Source: a virus. From it: 27,853 nt of DNA. Under the pieces are notes generated by a model that saw only the letters and a program-made list of their open reading frames with translations, ran no database searches and was not told where the DNA came from. Position 1 is the first letter of the stretch; each line of letters opens with the position of its first letter. The position numbers and the translations under genes were made by a program. The stretch is taken from the IMG/VR virus record IMGVR_UViG_3300030118_003401, positions 1 through 27,853 of that record. One strand, given 5' to 3'. This document shows, piece after piece, positions 14,445 to 22,115 of this stretch.

Positions 14445-14920
14445 TATATTATCTCCGCCCTATTAGTATATTTTATGTAGGGCTCAAAATAACTTTTTCT
14501 AGTCATTTTTTCTATAGACTCTGAAAATATGCCATCATTAGAAAATGTTAAATACTTGTCGTTTACTTTGTAACAAGTATTTTCATTATATTCTGCTAAA
14601 TCAGGAATAATAAAACTTAAAATTGGAATAAAGTTATTACTGTTATTGCATTCCATATTAATAATATCTGGGCAATAATTAGGAGTAAATTCTAAAGATA
14701 TATATAAATCTTTTACTGCTAATAAATCTTTTAAAAGATCTGCCCATAAATTATATTGATTTCTATTACTTGGATTAAAATTTGTAAAATGAATATGATG
14801 TACTTTATTGTTTAATGCTCGTGCTAATATTTCTTCTTTAGGTTGCCAGCCATGTACAAACAAAGTTTCTTCACCTTTCATAATTGTGTTATCAACTTCG
14901 CGACCTAAACTAAAAATCAT
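14444..14920 (-). CDS. Unknown protein coupled to the DpdA-like gene, 158 aa
   Basis: The 158 residues overlap the end of the transglycosylase gene by four bases (ATGA), so the two are likely made together. Aromatic and His residues recur early (HGW, HHIHFTNFNP), followed by a strand-like DLYISLEFTPNYCPDI. I recognise no family. It could be a partner or modifying enzyme for the inserted base, but the only evidence is position. Confidence 0.7.
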   Translation of the reverse strand: MIFSLGREVDNTIMKGEETLFVHGWQPKEEILARALNNKVHHIHFTNFNPSNRNQYNLWADLLKDLLAVKDLYISLEFTPNYCPDIINMECNNSNNFIPILSFIIPDLAEYNENTCYKVNDKYLTFSNDGIFSESIEKMTRKSYFEPYIKYTNRAEII

Positions 14921-16449
14921 GCCTCAAAATCTCCTGACATAATTTCATGTGTCATTGCATTTACATCGTCATCTTGATCAAATTCTTCTTCTTCAAAAAA
15001 TGCTCCAAATCCTGCATTTGTTTTTGCACCAAAACTCATTTCATCTAATAGTTTAACATTTTCTTCTATTAGTTCATATGGATTAGGACAAGCAGGATCT
15101 AATACTTCCTGGCAAAAACTATCAAAGTACAATGCATTTGCAGGAACATAAGGACTAAATTCATTACTTTTACCAGACTTTTTATCATTTATATAATCTG
15201 TATAATGTATATTAGTTCTATATTTTTCTACATCTGCTAATCTGTTTGCTTCTTGTACCGCAGTTATATGATTATACACACTATGAGCCATATAATATAG
15301 ATATGTTTGTGTGTCCCAACTTGTAGATGTTGCACTCTTGGCCTTTCCATTTTTATCTAGATCTCCTTCTGCCATGGCACATATATCGCCTACTGTAAGT
15401 CTTTCCATTATAGGAGAATGTGCAAACGGCATAGGCAACTTAGAGCCTTTTAATTGTTGATTGTCTATTGCTCTGTCCATTAAGTAACTAAACTTTTTAG
15501 GATGAAAACTATTATGTGTATATGTGCTACCATATGCACTATTAACAAACGGACTGGCGGCATCCATACTTAAACATATATCTGGACTGTCATGCTTTCT
15601 TAACATTCTTTGTATGCTAGTTAAGTAACAGGCCCAATTAAGTTTACCTGTACCCAAGAAATGTATCCAACCTTTGCCTTCCAACAATCCATCTTCTCTG
15701 AGTTTAAGTATTCTTCTAAGGGCCATTCTCATATTACGTTTTTGTAAATCAGCAAATGCGTATCCTTCTAATGCAAGTTCGCTATTGCCATATGCTTCTT
15801 TACAAAATTTAGGGTCACTAAAATGTTTTACTTTTTCATACCACTCATCACAAGTAGGCTCATCAACTCCACTCATTACATTTAAGAACTTACACTTACC
15901 TGGTGTTCTGTTCTTCATGTAATAGTCCAAGTTATACAAACTAATTTGCATAGTTTGTTCAAAAGTTTCTAATCCTGTTTTTTTATTGAAAGGAGGGAAG
16001 GCCGCAAAAGGAGGAACATCTAATGTCATTGCCCAATCGCATTGTTCCTCTTCCCATTTAAGAATTTTATTTACAAGTTTTTCCCTTTCAGGATCATTTG
16101 GATTAATAGCATTTGCCCAATCCATTTTAATAACACCAGTTGCAATCTGGAAACCGCCTGAGTCTCCAAGTATAAGTGTTTTACTTCTATCTCTATCTGT
16201 AATCATAGGCTCGCCATCAAGTTTGTCTAAATCCAACTGAGCATGACCGGCAGAGTATAACCCCCAAGGATAGTAATAGTAAGTGTCTTTATCTTTTAGG
16301 AAATCCATACCTTCATGACCTAATTCAAGTCCTTCAGGTATTCTAGGTGCTCCTTCTTTTTGTAATTTTTCTAACTGCTTTACATAAAAACTACTAATAG
16401 CAGGTAAAAATATTGCATAGTCCCTTTGTGTTTTTCCTAAATCTTTCAT
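14917..16449 (-). CDS. dpdA: DpdA-like DNA 7-deazaguanine transglycosylase
   Basis: The protein has 510 residues of the tRNA-guanine transglycosylase (TGT) superfamily. GDSGGFQ (95-101) matches the TGT substrate-binding loop with Asp96. ALEGYAFAD (226-234) corresponds to the GGLaxGE segment. HFLGTG (263-268) is followed by ICLSMDAASPF (291-301), where Asp296 is the likely nucleophile. The usual TGT zinc set CxCxxC...H is not apparent. Bacterial and phage DpdA enzymes of this type exchange guanine in DNA for a 7-deazaguanine such as preQ0, and phages carry them with folE, queD and queE. All three relatives lie within 7 kb. It follows a small gene by four-base overlap and is in the operon headed by gp45. 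Confidence 0.85.
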   Translation of the reverse strand: MKDLGKTQRDYAIFLPAISSFYVKQLEKLQKEGAPRIPEGLELGHEGMDFLKDKDTYYYYPWGLYSAGHAQLDLDKLDGEPMITDRDRSKTLILGDSGGFQIATGVIKMDWANAINPNDPEREKLVNKILKWEEEQCDWAMTLDVPPFAAFPPFNKKTGLETFEQTMQISLYNLDYYMKNRTPGKCKFLNVMSGVDEPTCDEWYEKVKHFSDPKFCKEAYGNSELALEGYAFADLQKRNMRMALRRILKLREDGLLEGKGWIHFLGTGKLNWACYLTSIQRMLRKHDSPDICLSMDAASPFVNSAYGSTYTHNSFHPKKFSYLMDRAIDNQQLKGSKLPMPFAHSPIMERLTVGDICAMAEGDLDKNGKAKSATSTSWDTQTYLYYMAHSVYNHITAVQEANRLADVEKYRTNIHYTDYINDKKSGKSNEFSPYVPANALYFDSFCQEVLDPACPNPYELIEENVKLLDEMSFGAKTNAGFGAFFEEEEFDQDDDVNAMTHEIMSGDFEA

Positions 16450-16676
16450 GTTCCAAATCCTAATTGACCGTTTACATAGTCACTAATATTATTTTCTTCT
16501 GTACCAAAAACTTTTTCCTCATGTTTAAGTTGAGCCCAATTTTTTTCTCTACGTTCTTCGTCTGCCCAACCACTTTCTATATGTAGTCCTGCAGGTAATG
16601 GCATATTTTTCTTTTCAGTTTTATTTTCCATTTCACTATTTTTTAATAATTCTTCTTCAGAAATACAACCACACAT
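16446..16676 (-). CDS. Unknown small protein, 76 aa
   Basis: Seventy-six residues from the ATG at 16676, which begins one base after the stop of the DUF481-like gene. The frame is open further to 16748, but that would overlap the neighbour by 71 bases and simply reads its end in another frame. The protein is charged, with an MCGC start that could carry metal or a lipid, and LHIESGWADEERREKNW in the middle. It overlaps dpdA by four bases. Function unknown. Confidence 0.6.
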   Translation of the reverse strand: MCGCISEEELLKNSEMENKTEKKNMPLPAGLHIESGWADEERREKNWAQLKHEEKVFGTEENNISDYVNGQLGFGT

Positions 16677-16677
16677 T

Positions 16678-17361
16678 TTACCACTTAACTCCAACATTAA
16701 AACTAAACACATTAGTATCAATAGGATCTTCTGTATAAGTATTTGCAAGACTTAATACTAAGCCACTATCTAAATTATAATTTAAAGCCGTTTCATTTCT
16801 TATATAAACATCACTATCACTGCCTTCTTCATATAGAAACTTATTTGTAAAAGTAATTTTTTCAGCAACTTTGTAAAAAAACCATAAACTGTTTCTAATA
16901 ATTGCTTCATTTATAGAGTCTGTTTGTAATGTTGCAATAGAAAATTCGTTACTTGCTTTCATTCTGTCTGTTCTCAAAAGTTTGTAGCCATATCCAACAC
17001 CTAATACTTTTCTGTCACCGTCTGCTCTAAATTTATCATTATCATAACCTAGCACACCAAATACATATTGCTTTGGAGAAAATGTATAATTTGTTTTTGT
17101 ATTGAACACAAACTCATTTAAAATTTCTTCACTATCCTCTTTTTTATAAACATAGTCTGTCTCCAATGTTTGTTGCCACTTATCCTGTTCCCACTGATAG
17201 TCAAAACTACCATTTACAGTTACAGAATGGCTATTAATTAAAGTACCACCAAGTTTTGCACTTCCAGATGCATTTAATGGATTAGACAATATCATAAAAA
17301 ATAAGAATAGCAAACTACATATTGCTATCTTATAATATTTTTCTACCTTTTCGTCAGACAT
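16678..17361 (-). CDS. DUF481/YdiY-like outer-membrane beta-barrel protein
   Basis: The 227 residues begin with a signal peptide (basic start, hydrophobic ICSLLFLFFMILSNPL, likely cut after NASGSA). The rest is alternating beta-strand in the style of DUF481 proteins such as YdiY: GSFDYQW, NTKTNYTFSPKQYVFGVLGYDND, GVGYGYKLL, ETALNYNL, and a final NVGVKW with terminal Trp. It would insert into the host outer membrane. Its ATG directly abuts the stop of gp45 (TAAATG). DUF481 proteins are bacterial, and a phage copy beside the clamp is unexpected. Possible roles are receptor masking or envelope stability during infection. Confidence 0.82.
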   Translation of the reverse strand: MSDEKVEKYYKIAICSLLFLFFMILSNPLNASGSAKLGGTLINSHSVTVNGSFDYQWEQDKWQQTLETDYVYKKEDSEEILNEFVFNTKTNYTFSPKQYVFGVLGYDNDKFRADGDRKVLGVGYGYKLLRTDRMKASNEFSIATLQTDSINEAIIRNSLWFFYKVAEKITFTNKFLYEEGSDSDVYIRNETALNYNLDSGLVLSLANTYTEDPIDTNVFSFNVGVKW

Positions 17362-18108
17362 TTAACTCCTTGCTGGAAGTAGATAAGTATATTTTCCTAT
17401 ACCACTGTCTACAATAATTTGCAATAAACCTTGATCATTAATACTCATTACACAATTACCAGACTCACTTAATCTTAAAATTTTAAGAACTATATCTAAA
17501 GGCCATCTCCAATCTTTAGTAATACTTCCTTCTATATCATTGCTAATTAAAATTTTTGTTCTATCACTAACACCATCTCCAATATGGAAAAATAATTGTG
17601 TGCCATCTGTTTTAGGACTAAAGTTTGCCTCAAATCCTCCTAGTACACTATTAAAGTAACCTAAATCCTTTAAGTTCTTCTGTGTAGGCACTATGTTTAC
17701 ATCAAACTCTGCACCTTTAAATTTAATCGCTTTTAATTGCTGATTAATAACATCTGCTAACATAAATCTATAATGTGCGTCATTACCATCTTGTGCAGTA
17801 AATTTTATTTCTACAGGAACACTATCTCCATTCCTGTCTTGCATAACAACTTCTTGCTTTGCATTTTCGTCATCAAAACCAGGATATTGCAAGTATCCTT
17901 GCAGTACTCCCATTCTGCTTAATCCAATTGTAGAGTCCACAAAATCAGGAACTGCATTATGTGTCTCTCCTTTAAAAATTACAGTCTTATCTGCGTCAAC
18001 AGTTTCTATTTCTGTTTTGTCTAATGTGCCTGTAATTTTAACCATTTCAAAAATGCCTAAACTATGTGTGTGTTTTAGAACATCTTTAAATACATCTTTA
18101 ATAGCCAT
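17362..18108 (-). CDS. 45: T4 gp45-like DNA sliding clamp
   Basis: The protein has 248 residues, close to T4 gp45 (228). It has a beta-rich two-domain layout and a C-terminus (IVDSGIGKYTYLLPAR) of the gp45 kind. The gene is directly downstream of gp43 in orientation but has its own early promoter. The clamp encircles DNA, tethers the polymerase and, in T4, also activates late transcription together with gp33/gp55. The polymerase ends in a hydrophobic LQKFFEL tail suited to clamp binding. By-eye identification rests on size, pattern and position, so moderate to high confidence. Confidence 0.78.
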   Translation of the reverse strand: MAIKDVFKDVLKHTHSLGIFEMVKITGTLDKTEIETVDADKTVIFKGETHNAVPDFVDSTIGLSRMGVLQGYLQYPGFDDENAKQEVVMQDRNGDSVPVEIKFTAQDGNDAHYRFMLADVINQQLKAIKFKGAEFDVNIVPTQKNLKDLGYFNSVLGGFEANFSPKTDGTQLFFHIGDGVSDRTKILISNDIEGSITKDWRWPLDIVLKILRLSESGNCVMSINDQGLLQIIVDSGIGKYTYLLPARS

Positions 18109-18133
18109 ATTTTATCTCCAAGAATATAACAAT

Positions 18134-18161
18134 ATTATACATTATTATTTAGATAAGTCAA
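18134..18161 (-). promoter_or_regulatory. Sigma70-like early promoter for the gp45 operon
   Basis: -35 TTGACT (18161-18156) and -10 TATAAT (18139-18134), 16 bp apart, with a GGAG ribosome site before the gp45 ATG. It probably drives the long unit down to the epimerase gene, since no other promoter of this type was seen between 10460 and 18100. Confidence 0.82.
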
Positions 18162-18185
18162 CATATTTTTGCCAGTTTTTTTCGA

Positions 18186-20867
18186 TCATAATTCGAAAAA
18201 TTTTTGTAATGTTTCACTCTCCGTTGTTTTACTTAATTCAAATCCTAAAGGACCTAAAACGTTTTCTACTTTTTTATCAACAACACTTTCTTCCATTGCT
18301 TCTTCATCAAAAGGCAACTCTTTAAACCATTGTGGTAAATTTAGTTCATCTGTAGGATATGCAACACTTGTATAACCCATAGGATTATTTTTTAATTTAC
18401 AGACAACTACCTTCATACCATCAGTTATAGGCAGACTGTAATTATCACTGTTTGCTTGTCTCAAATTATTCCAATTTATACTTGCTCTAACATGTCCAGG
18501 AATCATATTACTTTGCCCTTCATTTTTTACAGCATCTAATTTATGTAACCTGTAATTTTCAGGGACTTTAGCCTTTTGCATTAGTTTTGCGGTGTACATT
18601 GTAACATTGTTAGCACGTTTAGGCATTCCTTTTTTCCAAGGATCTAAACTTTTAAAATAATCTTTAAAGTCTCTTATTTTTTGTATTGCATGATCTTCTC
18701 CCATACCTTTTAAAGAATCAATTAATACTTCCTCTAAAAAGTCTTGTATGAACTCAGGAGTATCAGAACGTTTAATCTCTAGACCCATTGCCTTTAGTTT
18801 ACCACCTTCAGGCTGATATCCTTCTATATCTAAACATAGTATTGCATATCTTTTCTTTGTTAAAAATAGTCCTGCTCTGCCAACAACTTCTCTTCCTGCT
18901 TTCATTACTTGCCCAGTTTCTAAAGGAACGTTAAAAGTATCTTTTAGATATTGTGGGAAAGTTTCACTTACATTTTCAGATATATGATCATATAATTTTA
19001 TTGCACTATCCATTTCCAGTTTTTCACCTTCAGGCAAGGCCGGTGTTGCTGTAAAGTAAACGGAGTCTGTATCTCCATAAATTATACAATCTCCTTCATG
19101 ATCATATTCTCCCATTAACATAAGATTTGTTTGAGCCCCCATGTGTCTTGTAATACTTCTGCCTGTAAGTGTTGTACTTTGTCCTATACGTTTATCATAA
19201 AATCTACAACCTGGATTTAGTATTGCACCATATAAACTATTAAGTTGAATCTTTTTAACTAACTGTCTCTTATCCCAAAATGCTATCTCTTCAGGAGCAG
19301 TTGCCTCTTTTTTCTTCTTTTGCATTTGTTGTCTTTCTGCATACCAACGTTCTAACAGTCCAGGCACAATACCCTGGAAGTCTGTTTTAAATATAGTACC
19401 ATTTGCACTTATGTTCCACGGTTGTCCACTATTAAAAACTAAATTGTAAACATCTGCACCTGTAACTTTATGTGTACTACCATCTTCCATGTCTAAGTCC
19501 ATCATATGATCTACATCTTTGTTTCTTACAAACTCAAACTCATCAGTACCAAACTTACCATGCCAAGCATCACTAAAGGATTTTTTCTCTAACTTCATTG
19601 CATTAGTGATTGTCTCTTCTGTATAATCTAAACGTAGTTGTCCTATAATTGTTTCAGGAGCCATATTTAATGCTCTAAACACACTAGGATACAGACTGTT
19701 TAAGTCCATACTGCCTACCCATTCATGGAAGCCTTTTTTAGGAGTTGCCACAAAGGCACCAGCCGCCTGATCTCTTTCAGATGCTTTAGGCCTGTCAGGA
19801 ACAACAAACTCTCTTCTGTGTGCTTCATTTATAATTGCTTGTTCTGTTGTTGCTACGGCTCCCATTGTTGCAGGCAATAGTATTGTATTTTCATGTGCAA
19901 TAATATTTGCAAGATCTATAAATTGTAGTTTTTTATCCATCTTTGCAAGTAGCATAACGTCTTGTATGTTGTATTCTAAAAACTTAACAAAGTCATAATT
20001 GTAAAGTCTATCTAGACTACCTTCATAAGGGACTTTTTTCTCCCCTATTTCCATTTCCCCTATATAGTCTAGCCTATAACTATGTCGTTCCTCATAATTG
20101 TATTTTCTATATAAGTTTAGGTAGTCTAGATGTACTCGACCTACTAGGTCATAACTGACAACTTCTCTGCCATATTGTTCAAACTTTCTTTCTTTAGGAA
20201 GTTTTTTCATAAGACATAGTCGTCTAGTTTCTGCTTTACCCATTACCCTGGTAATTCTGTTTACTATGTAAGGTATATCATAACCTTCACTATTCCAACC
20301 ACTTATAATATCAGCATCATCTATAAGAGTAAGAAAAGCATCTAACATTTCTTTTTCTGTTTTGTATAAAATAACTTCAGGCATATCCTTTGTCATTTCA
20401 TTTGCTTGTTCAAATGATATTCTTTTAGGAGGAACAGCAAGACATATCATTGTTTCCATCCAATCTAAATATATTCCTATTGCAGTAATAATAGAATAAG
20501 GATCTTGAGGACTACTATAACCTCTGCCAGGATCAAAGTCTGCCTCAATGTCTATAAATGCTGTTTGTAATTTAGGTGCTTGACAATTAGTGTAATTGTC
20601 TGCAAGTGTTTTATTAAGAGGCCTTATATCACTCTCATATAGACCGTTGTGTTTGTTAATACCAACATTCTTTTTAAAGTCTTTAATGTTAGTACAACGA
20701 ACTTCTGTAACAGGATCGCCATATATACTTTTGGTTTTGCCATTAGGATCTTTATAATAAAAATTATGTACAGGTTTAAGTTCTTTTACAACTCTTTCTC
20801 CATCCACACGTTCTACGACTGTAACAACGTCTTTCGATTGTTCGTAAAATGCGTCTACATAACTCAT
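18186..20867 (-). CDS. 43: T4-type family B DNA polymerase gp43
   Basis: The protein has 893 residues (T4 gp43 has 898). Exonuclease motifs are FIDIEAD (104-110, Asp106/Glu108), SGWNSEGYDIPY (about 200) and YNIQDVMLL (about 300). Polymerase motifs are DLNSLYPSV (about 395), KIQLNSLYGAI (about 545) and IIYGDTDSVYF (about 603). All catalytic acids are in place, so both synthesis and proofreading should work. The last residues (TLQKFFEL) form a hydrophobic tail fit for clamp binding. It is the replicative enzyme, made from an early promoter. A short hairpin in front of the ATG could let the enzyme control its own translation, as T4 gp43 does. Confidence 0.98.
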   Translation of the reverse strand: MSYVDAFYEQSKDVVTVVERVDGERVVKELKPVHNFYYKDPNGKTKSIYGDPVTEVRCTNIKDFKKNVGINKHNGLYESDIRPLNKTLADNYTNCQAPKLQTAFIDIEADFDPGRGYSSPQDPYSIITAIGIYLDWMETMICLAVPPKRISFEQANEMTKDMPEVILYKTEKEMLDAFLTLIDDADIISGWNSEGYDIPYIVNRITRVMGKAETRRLCLMKKLPKERKFEQYGREVVSYDLVGRVHLDYLNLYRKYNYEERHSYRLDYIGEMEIGEKKVPYEGSLDRLYNYDFVKFLEYNIQDVMLLAKMDKKLQFIDLANIIAHENTILLPATMGAVATTEQAIINEAHRREFVVPDRPKASERDQAAGAFVATPKKGFHEWVGSMDLNSLYPSVFRALNMAPETIIGQLRLDYTEETITNAMKLEKKSFSDAWHGKFGTDEFEFVRNKDVDHMMDLDMEDGSTHKVTGADVYNLVFNSGQPWNISANGTIFKTDFQGIVPGLLERWYAERQQMQKKKKEATAPEEIAFWDKRQLVKKIQLNSLYGAILNPGCRFYDKRIGQSTTLTGRSITRHMGAQTNLMLMGEYDHEGDCIIYGDTDSVYFTATPALPEGEKLEMDSAIKLYDHISENVSETFPQYLKDTFNVPLETGQVMKAGREVVGRAGLFLTKKRYAILCLDIEGYQPEGGKLKAMGLEIKRSDTPEFIQDFLEEVLIDSLKGMGEDHAIQKIRDFKDYFKSLDPWKKGMPKRANNVTMYTAKLMQKAKVPENYRLHKLDAVKNEGQSNMIPGHVRASINWNNLRQANSDNYSLPITDGMKVVVCKLKNNPMGYTSVAYPTDELNLPQWFKELPFDEEAMEESVVDKKVENVLGPLGFELSKTTESETLQKFFEL

Positions 20868-20880
20868 AGATAGGCTACCT
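20868..20880 (-). promoter_or_regulatory. Possible small hairpin at the gp43 ribosome site
   Basis: On the minus strand AGGTA-gcc-TATCT can fold to a 5-bp stem (one G-U) with a 3-base loop directly before the ATG, and the AGG Shine-Dalgarno is in the stem. T4 gp43 is known to bind a hairpin at its own ribosome site. The stem is short, so this is only a candidate. Confidence 0.3.
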
Positions 20881-20890
20881 GTAAAGTTTT

Positions 20891-20918
20891 ATTATATAAC
20901 TATTTTGTGATTTGTCAA
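20891..20918 (-). promoter_or_regulatory. Sigma70-like early promoter for gene 43
   Basis: -35 TTGACA (20918-20913, consensus) and -10 TATAAT (20896-20891, consensus) with a 16-bp spacer. The ATG of the polymerase is about 24 bases downstream. Confidence 0.9.
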
Positions 20919-20921
20919 CGA

Positions 20922-21185
20922 CTATAATGTCTTGCCAACAACTTCCAAAATTGTTTCCAACTCGTCGAAATTATCTCTTTCATCAGTAAATTTCGCCTTG
21001 TGAGCAACCTTTATGGCTTTCATTAGAATGCCAGGTTTTAACTCCATTTCTTCTGCTATTGCTTTGACAGTTTCTCTTAATCCTGTGTTAAGAGCGTCAA
21101 CTTCGTGTAATACTTGATCGCCTTCTTGCACTAATTTTTTTAGTCTGGCGATTTCTTCTTGATTGAATACTTTATTGAACGACAT
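20922..21185 (-). CDS. dsbA: DsbA-like double-stranded DNA-binding late-transcription protein
   Basis: The 87 residues resemble T4 DsbA (89 aa) in length and pattern: a helical ALNTGLRETVKAIAEEMELKPGILMKAIK matches the T4 segment with ...IKDIRIRAKDELGVDGKMFNRLL, and KFTDERDNFDELETILEVV resembles DNRDVFEAETEEVVELYD. T4 DsbA binds near late promoters and aids late transcription. It lies beside the polymerase, fits the late octamers found across the window, and has its own early promoter. By-eye match only. Confidence 0.72.
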   Translation of the reverse strand: MSFNKVFNQEEIARLKKLVQEGDQVLHEVDALNTGLRETVKAIAEEMELKPGILMKAIKVAHKAKFTDERDNFDELETILEVVGKTL

Positions 21186-21226
21186 ATTTATTCCTTTATA
21201 TACTTTTATTTAATTGATTAAATTAT

Positions 21227-21254
21227 AGTATAACAGGATTTCTGGCTATGTCAA
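21227..21254 (-). promoter_or_regulatory. Sigma70-like early promoter for dsbA
   Basis: -35 TTGACA (21254-21249) lies inside the last codons of the gene above; extended -10 TGTTATACT (box 21232-21227); 16-bp spacer. The ATG at 21185 has AAAGGA in front. Confidence 0.85.
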
Positions 21255-21452
21255 GATATTTACTTGTATTCCTAAAGGATTTGGGTTAGGTAATTCAGGA
21301 TTATAATTTTTTACTTCAATGCTAAACACACTTTTATAACCAGGAGGTTGTATAAAAGATAGTTCATTAAGTATGTTTCTATCTCTTACTCTGTTTCCTT
21401 GCTTATCAAAAACTACAAATTCGTTTGCTAGATAATGTACTTCTAAGATCAT
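21246..21452 (-). CDS. Unknown small protein, 68 aa
   Basis: The 68 residues look beta-rich, with a Pro-rich C-terminal part (NPELPNPNPLG). It overlaps the 102-aa gene as ATGA, and its final codons contain the -35 box of the dsbA promoter. Function unknown. Confidence 0.68.
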   Translation of the reverse strand: MILEVHYLANEFVVFDKQGNRVRDRNILNELSFIQPPGYKSVFSIEVKNYNPELPNPNPLGIQVNILT

Positions 21453-21757
21453 ACCTCAACAGAGGCTTCGAAAGTAAATTGGATATCGTCAAATTCTTCA
21501 AAAAGCATTTCAGATATCTTATCACCTTCGTCAGCATCTATCTCCTCGAGTAGAATAATTTCATATATCCACATAAGACCCTCTGAGTCCTCACTAGTAT
21601 ATGCAATTACTTCTATGCCTACTTTTGATTTTTCTTCATCGTAAGCAACTAATACCTTTGTAGGTACAACACTTTGTACAATGTCGTGATAAGTTATAAC
21701 GTCCTGATCGTCTAACTCGTCTCTACATAATATTCTTACAAAGTGTTTTATAAACAT
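21449..21757 (-). CDS. Unknown acidic protein, 102 aa
   Basis: The 102-residue acidic protein shows alternating strands and helices and no membrane segment. It follows the holin-like gene by two bases and overlaps the 68-aa gene by four, in a late-type unit. No family recognised. Confidence 0.7.
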   Translation of the reverse strand: MFIKHFVRILCRDELDDQDVITYHDIVQSVVPTKVLVAYDEEKSKVGIEVIAYTSEDSEGLMWIYEIILLEEIDADEGDKISEMLFEEFDDIQFTFEASVEV

Positions 21758-21759
21758 GA

Positions 21760-22062
21760 TTAATCTTTACTTTTATCTTTATCTGTTCCTGCGTACAAAC
21801 CAAACCAGGCCGCACCAGCACCAACAATAATACTTATCAAACCAGATTGTTCTAATGTTGGTTCTTCGAGTCCCATAAACCACATAGTGGAATAATAAAG
21901 TAAGAATACATAAACACTTAAAAATAAACGTGGAAAAATTCTCCATGCATCTACGGCTCTTGCCATATGTATCCAACTCTGATAAGGATTTTTACTACTG
22001 TCTACTGTTTTTGTATCAACCTCTAGGTCTATTTGTACAGTTCGTTTTTCAATGTCTGCCAT
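21760..22062 (-). CDS. Small membrane protein, holin-like
   Basis: The 100 residues have a charged N-terminal 45, then two hydrophobic spans: about 46-64 (LFLSVYVFLLYYSTMWFMG) and 73-92 (GLISIIVGAGAAWFGLYAG), then a charged tail (TDKDKSKD). This layout fits small holins or similar phage membrane proteins. An AAAGGAGAG site precedes the ATG, and a late octamer GATAAATA lies at 22102-22095, which fits late lysis timing. No lysin lies beside it, so holin is a candidate role only. Confidence 0.7.
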   Translation of the reverse strand: MADIEKRTVQIDLEVDTKTVDSSKNPYQSWIHMARAVDAWRIFPRLFLSVYVFLLYYSTMWFMGLEEPTLEQSGLISIIVGAGAAWFGLYAGTDKDKSKD

Positions 22063-22094
22063 TGCTACTCTCCTTTTAAAACTGTGTGTATTAC

Positions 22095-22110
22095 TATTTA
22101 TCTATAAATA
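22095..22110. promoter_or_regulatory. Back-to-back divergent late promoters
   Basis: TATTTATC (22095-22102) is GATAAATA on the minus strand and serves the holin-like gene. It directly abuts TATAAATA (22103-22110) on the plus strand, which serves the glycosyltransferase-like gene. No base separates the two octamers. Confidence 0.75.
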
Positions 22111-22115
22111 TTGAT

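Noticed and set aside
16446-16748. Longer 100-aa version of the 76-aa gene with a hydrophobic start
   Set aside because: The hydrophobic part is the DUF481 gene's end read in another frame. The ATG at 16676 sits right after that gene's stop.
21185-21192. AATAAATA on the minus strand before dsbA
   Set aside because: It overlaps the ATG and forms the spacer of a normal AAAGGA ribosome site, so a promoter here would start inside the gene. A clear early promoter lies upstream.
22086-22115. GTG start for the plus-strand glycosyltransferase-like gene
   Set aside because: It lies upstream of the late promoter box, so it would not be in that transcript, and it lacks a ribosome site.
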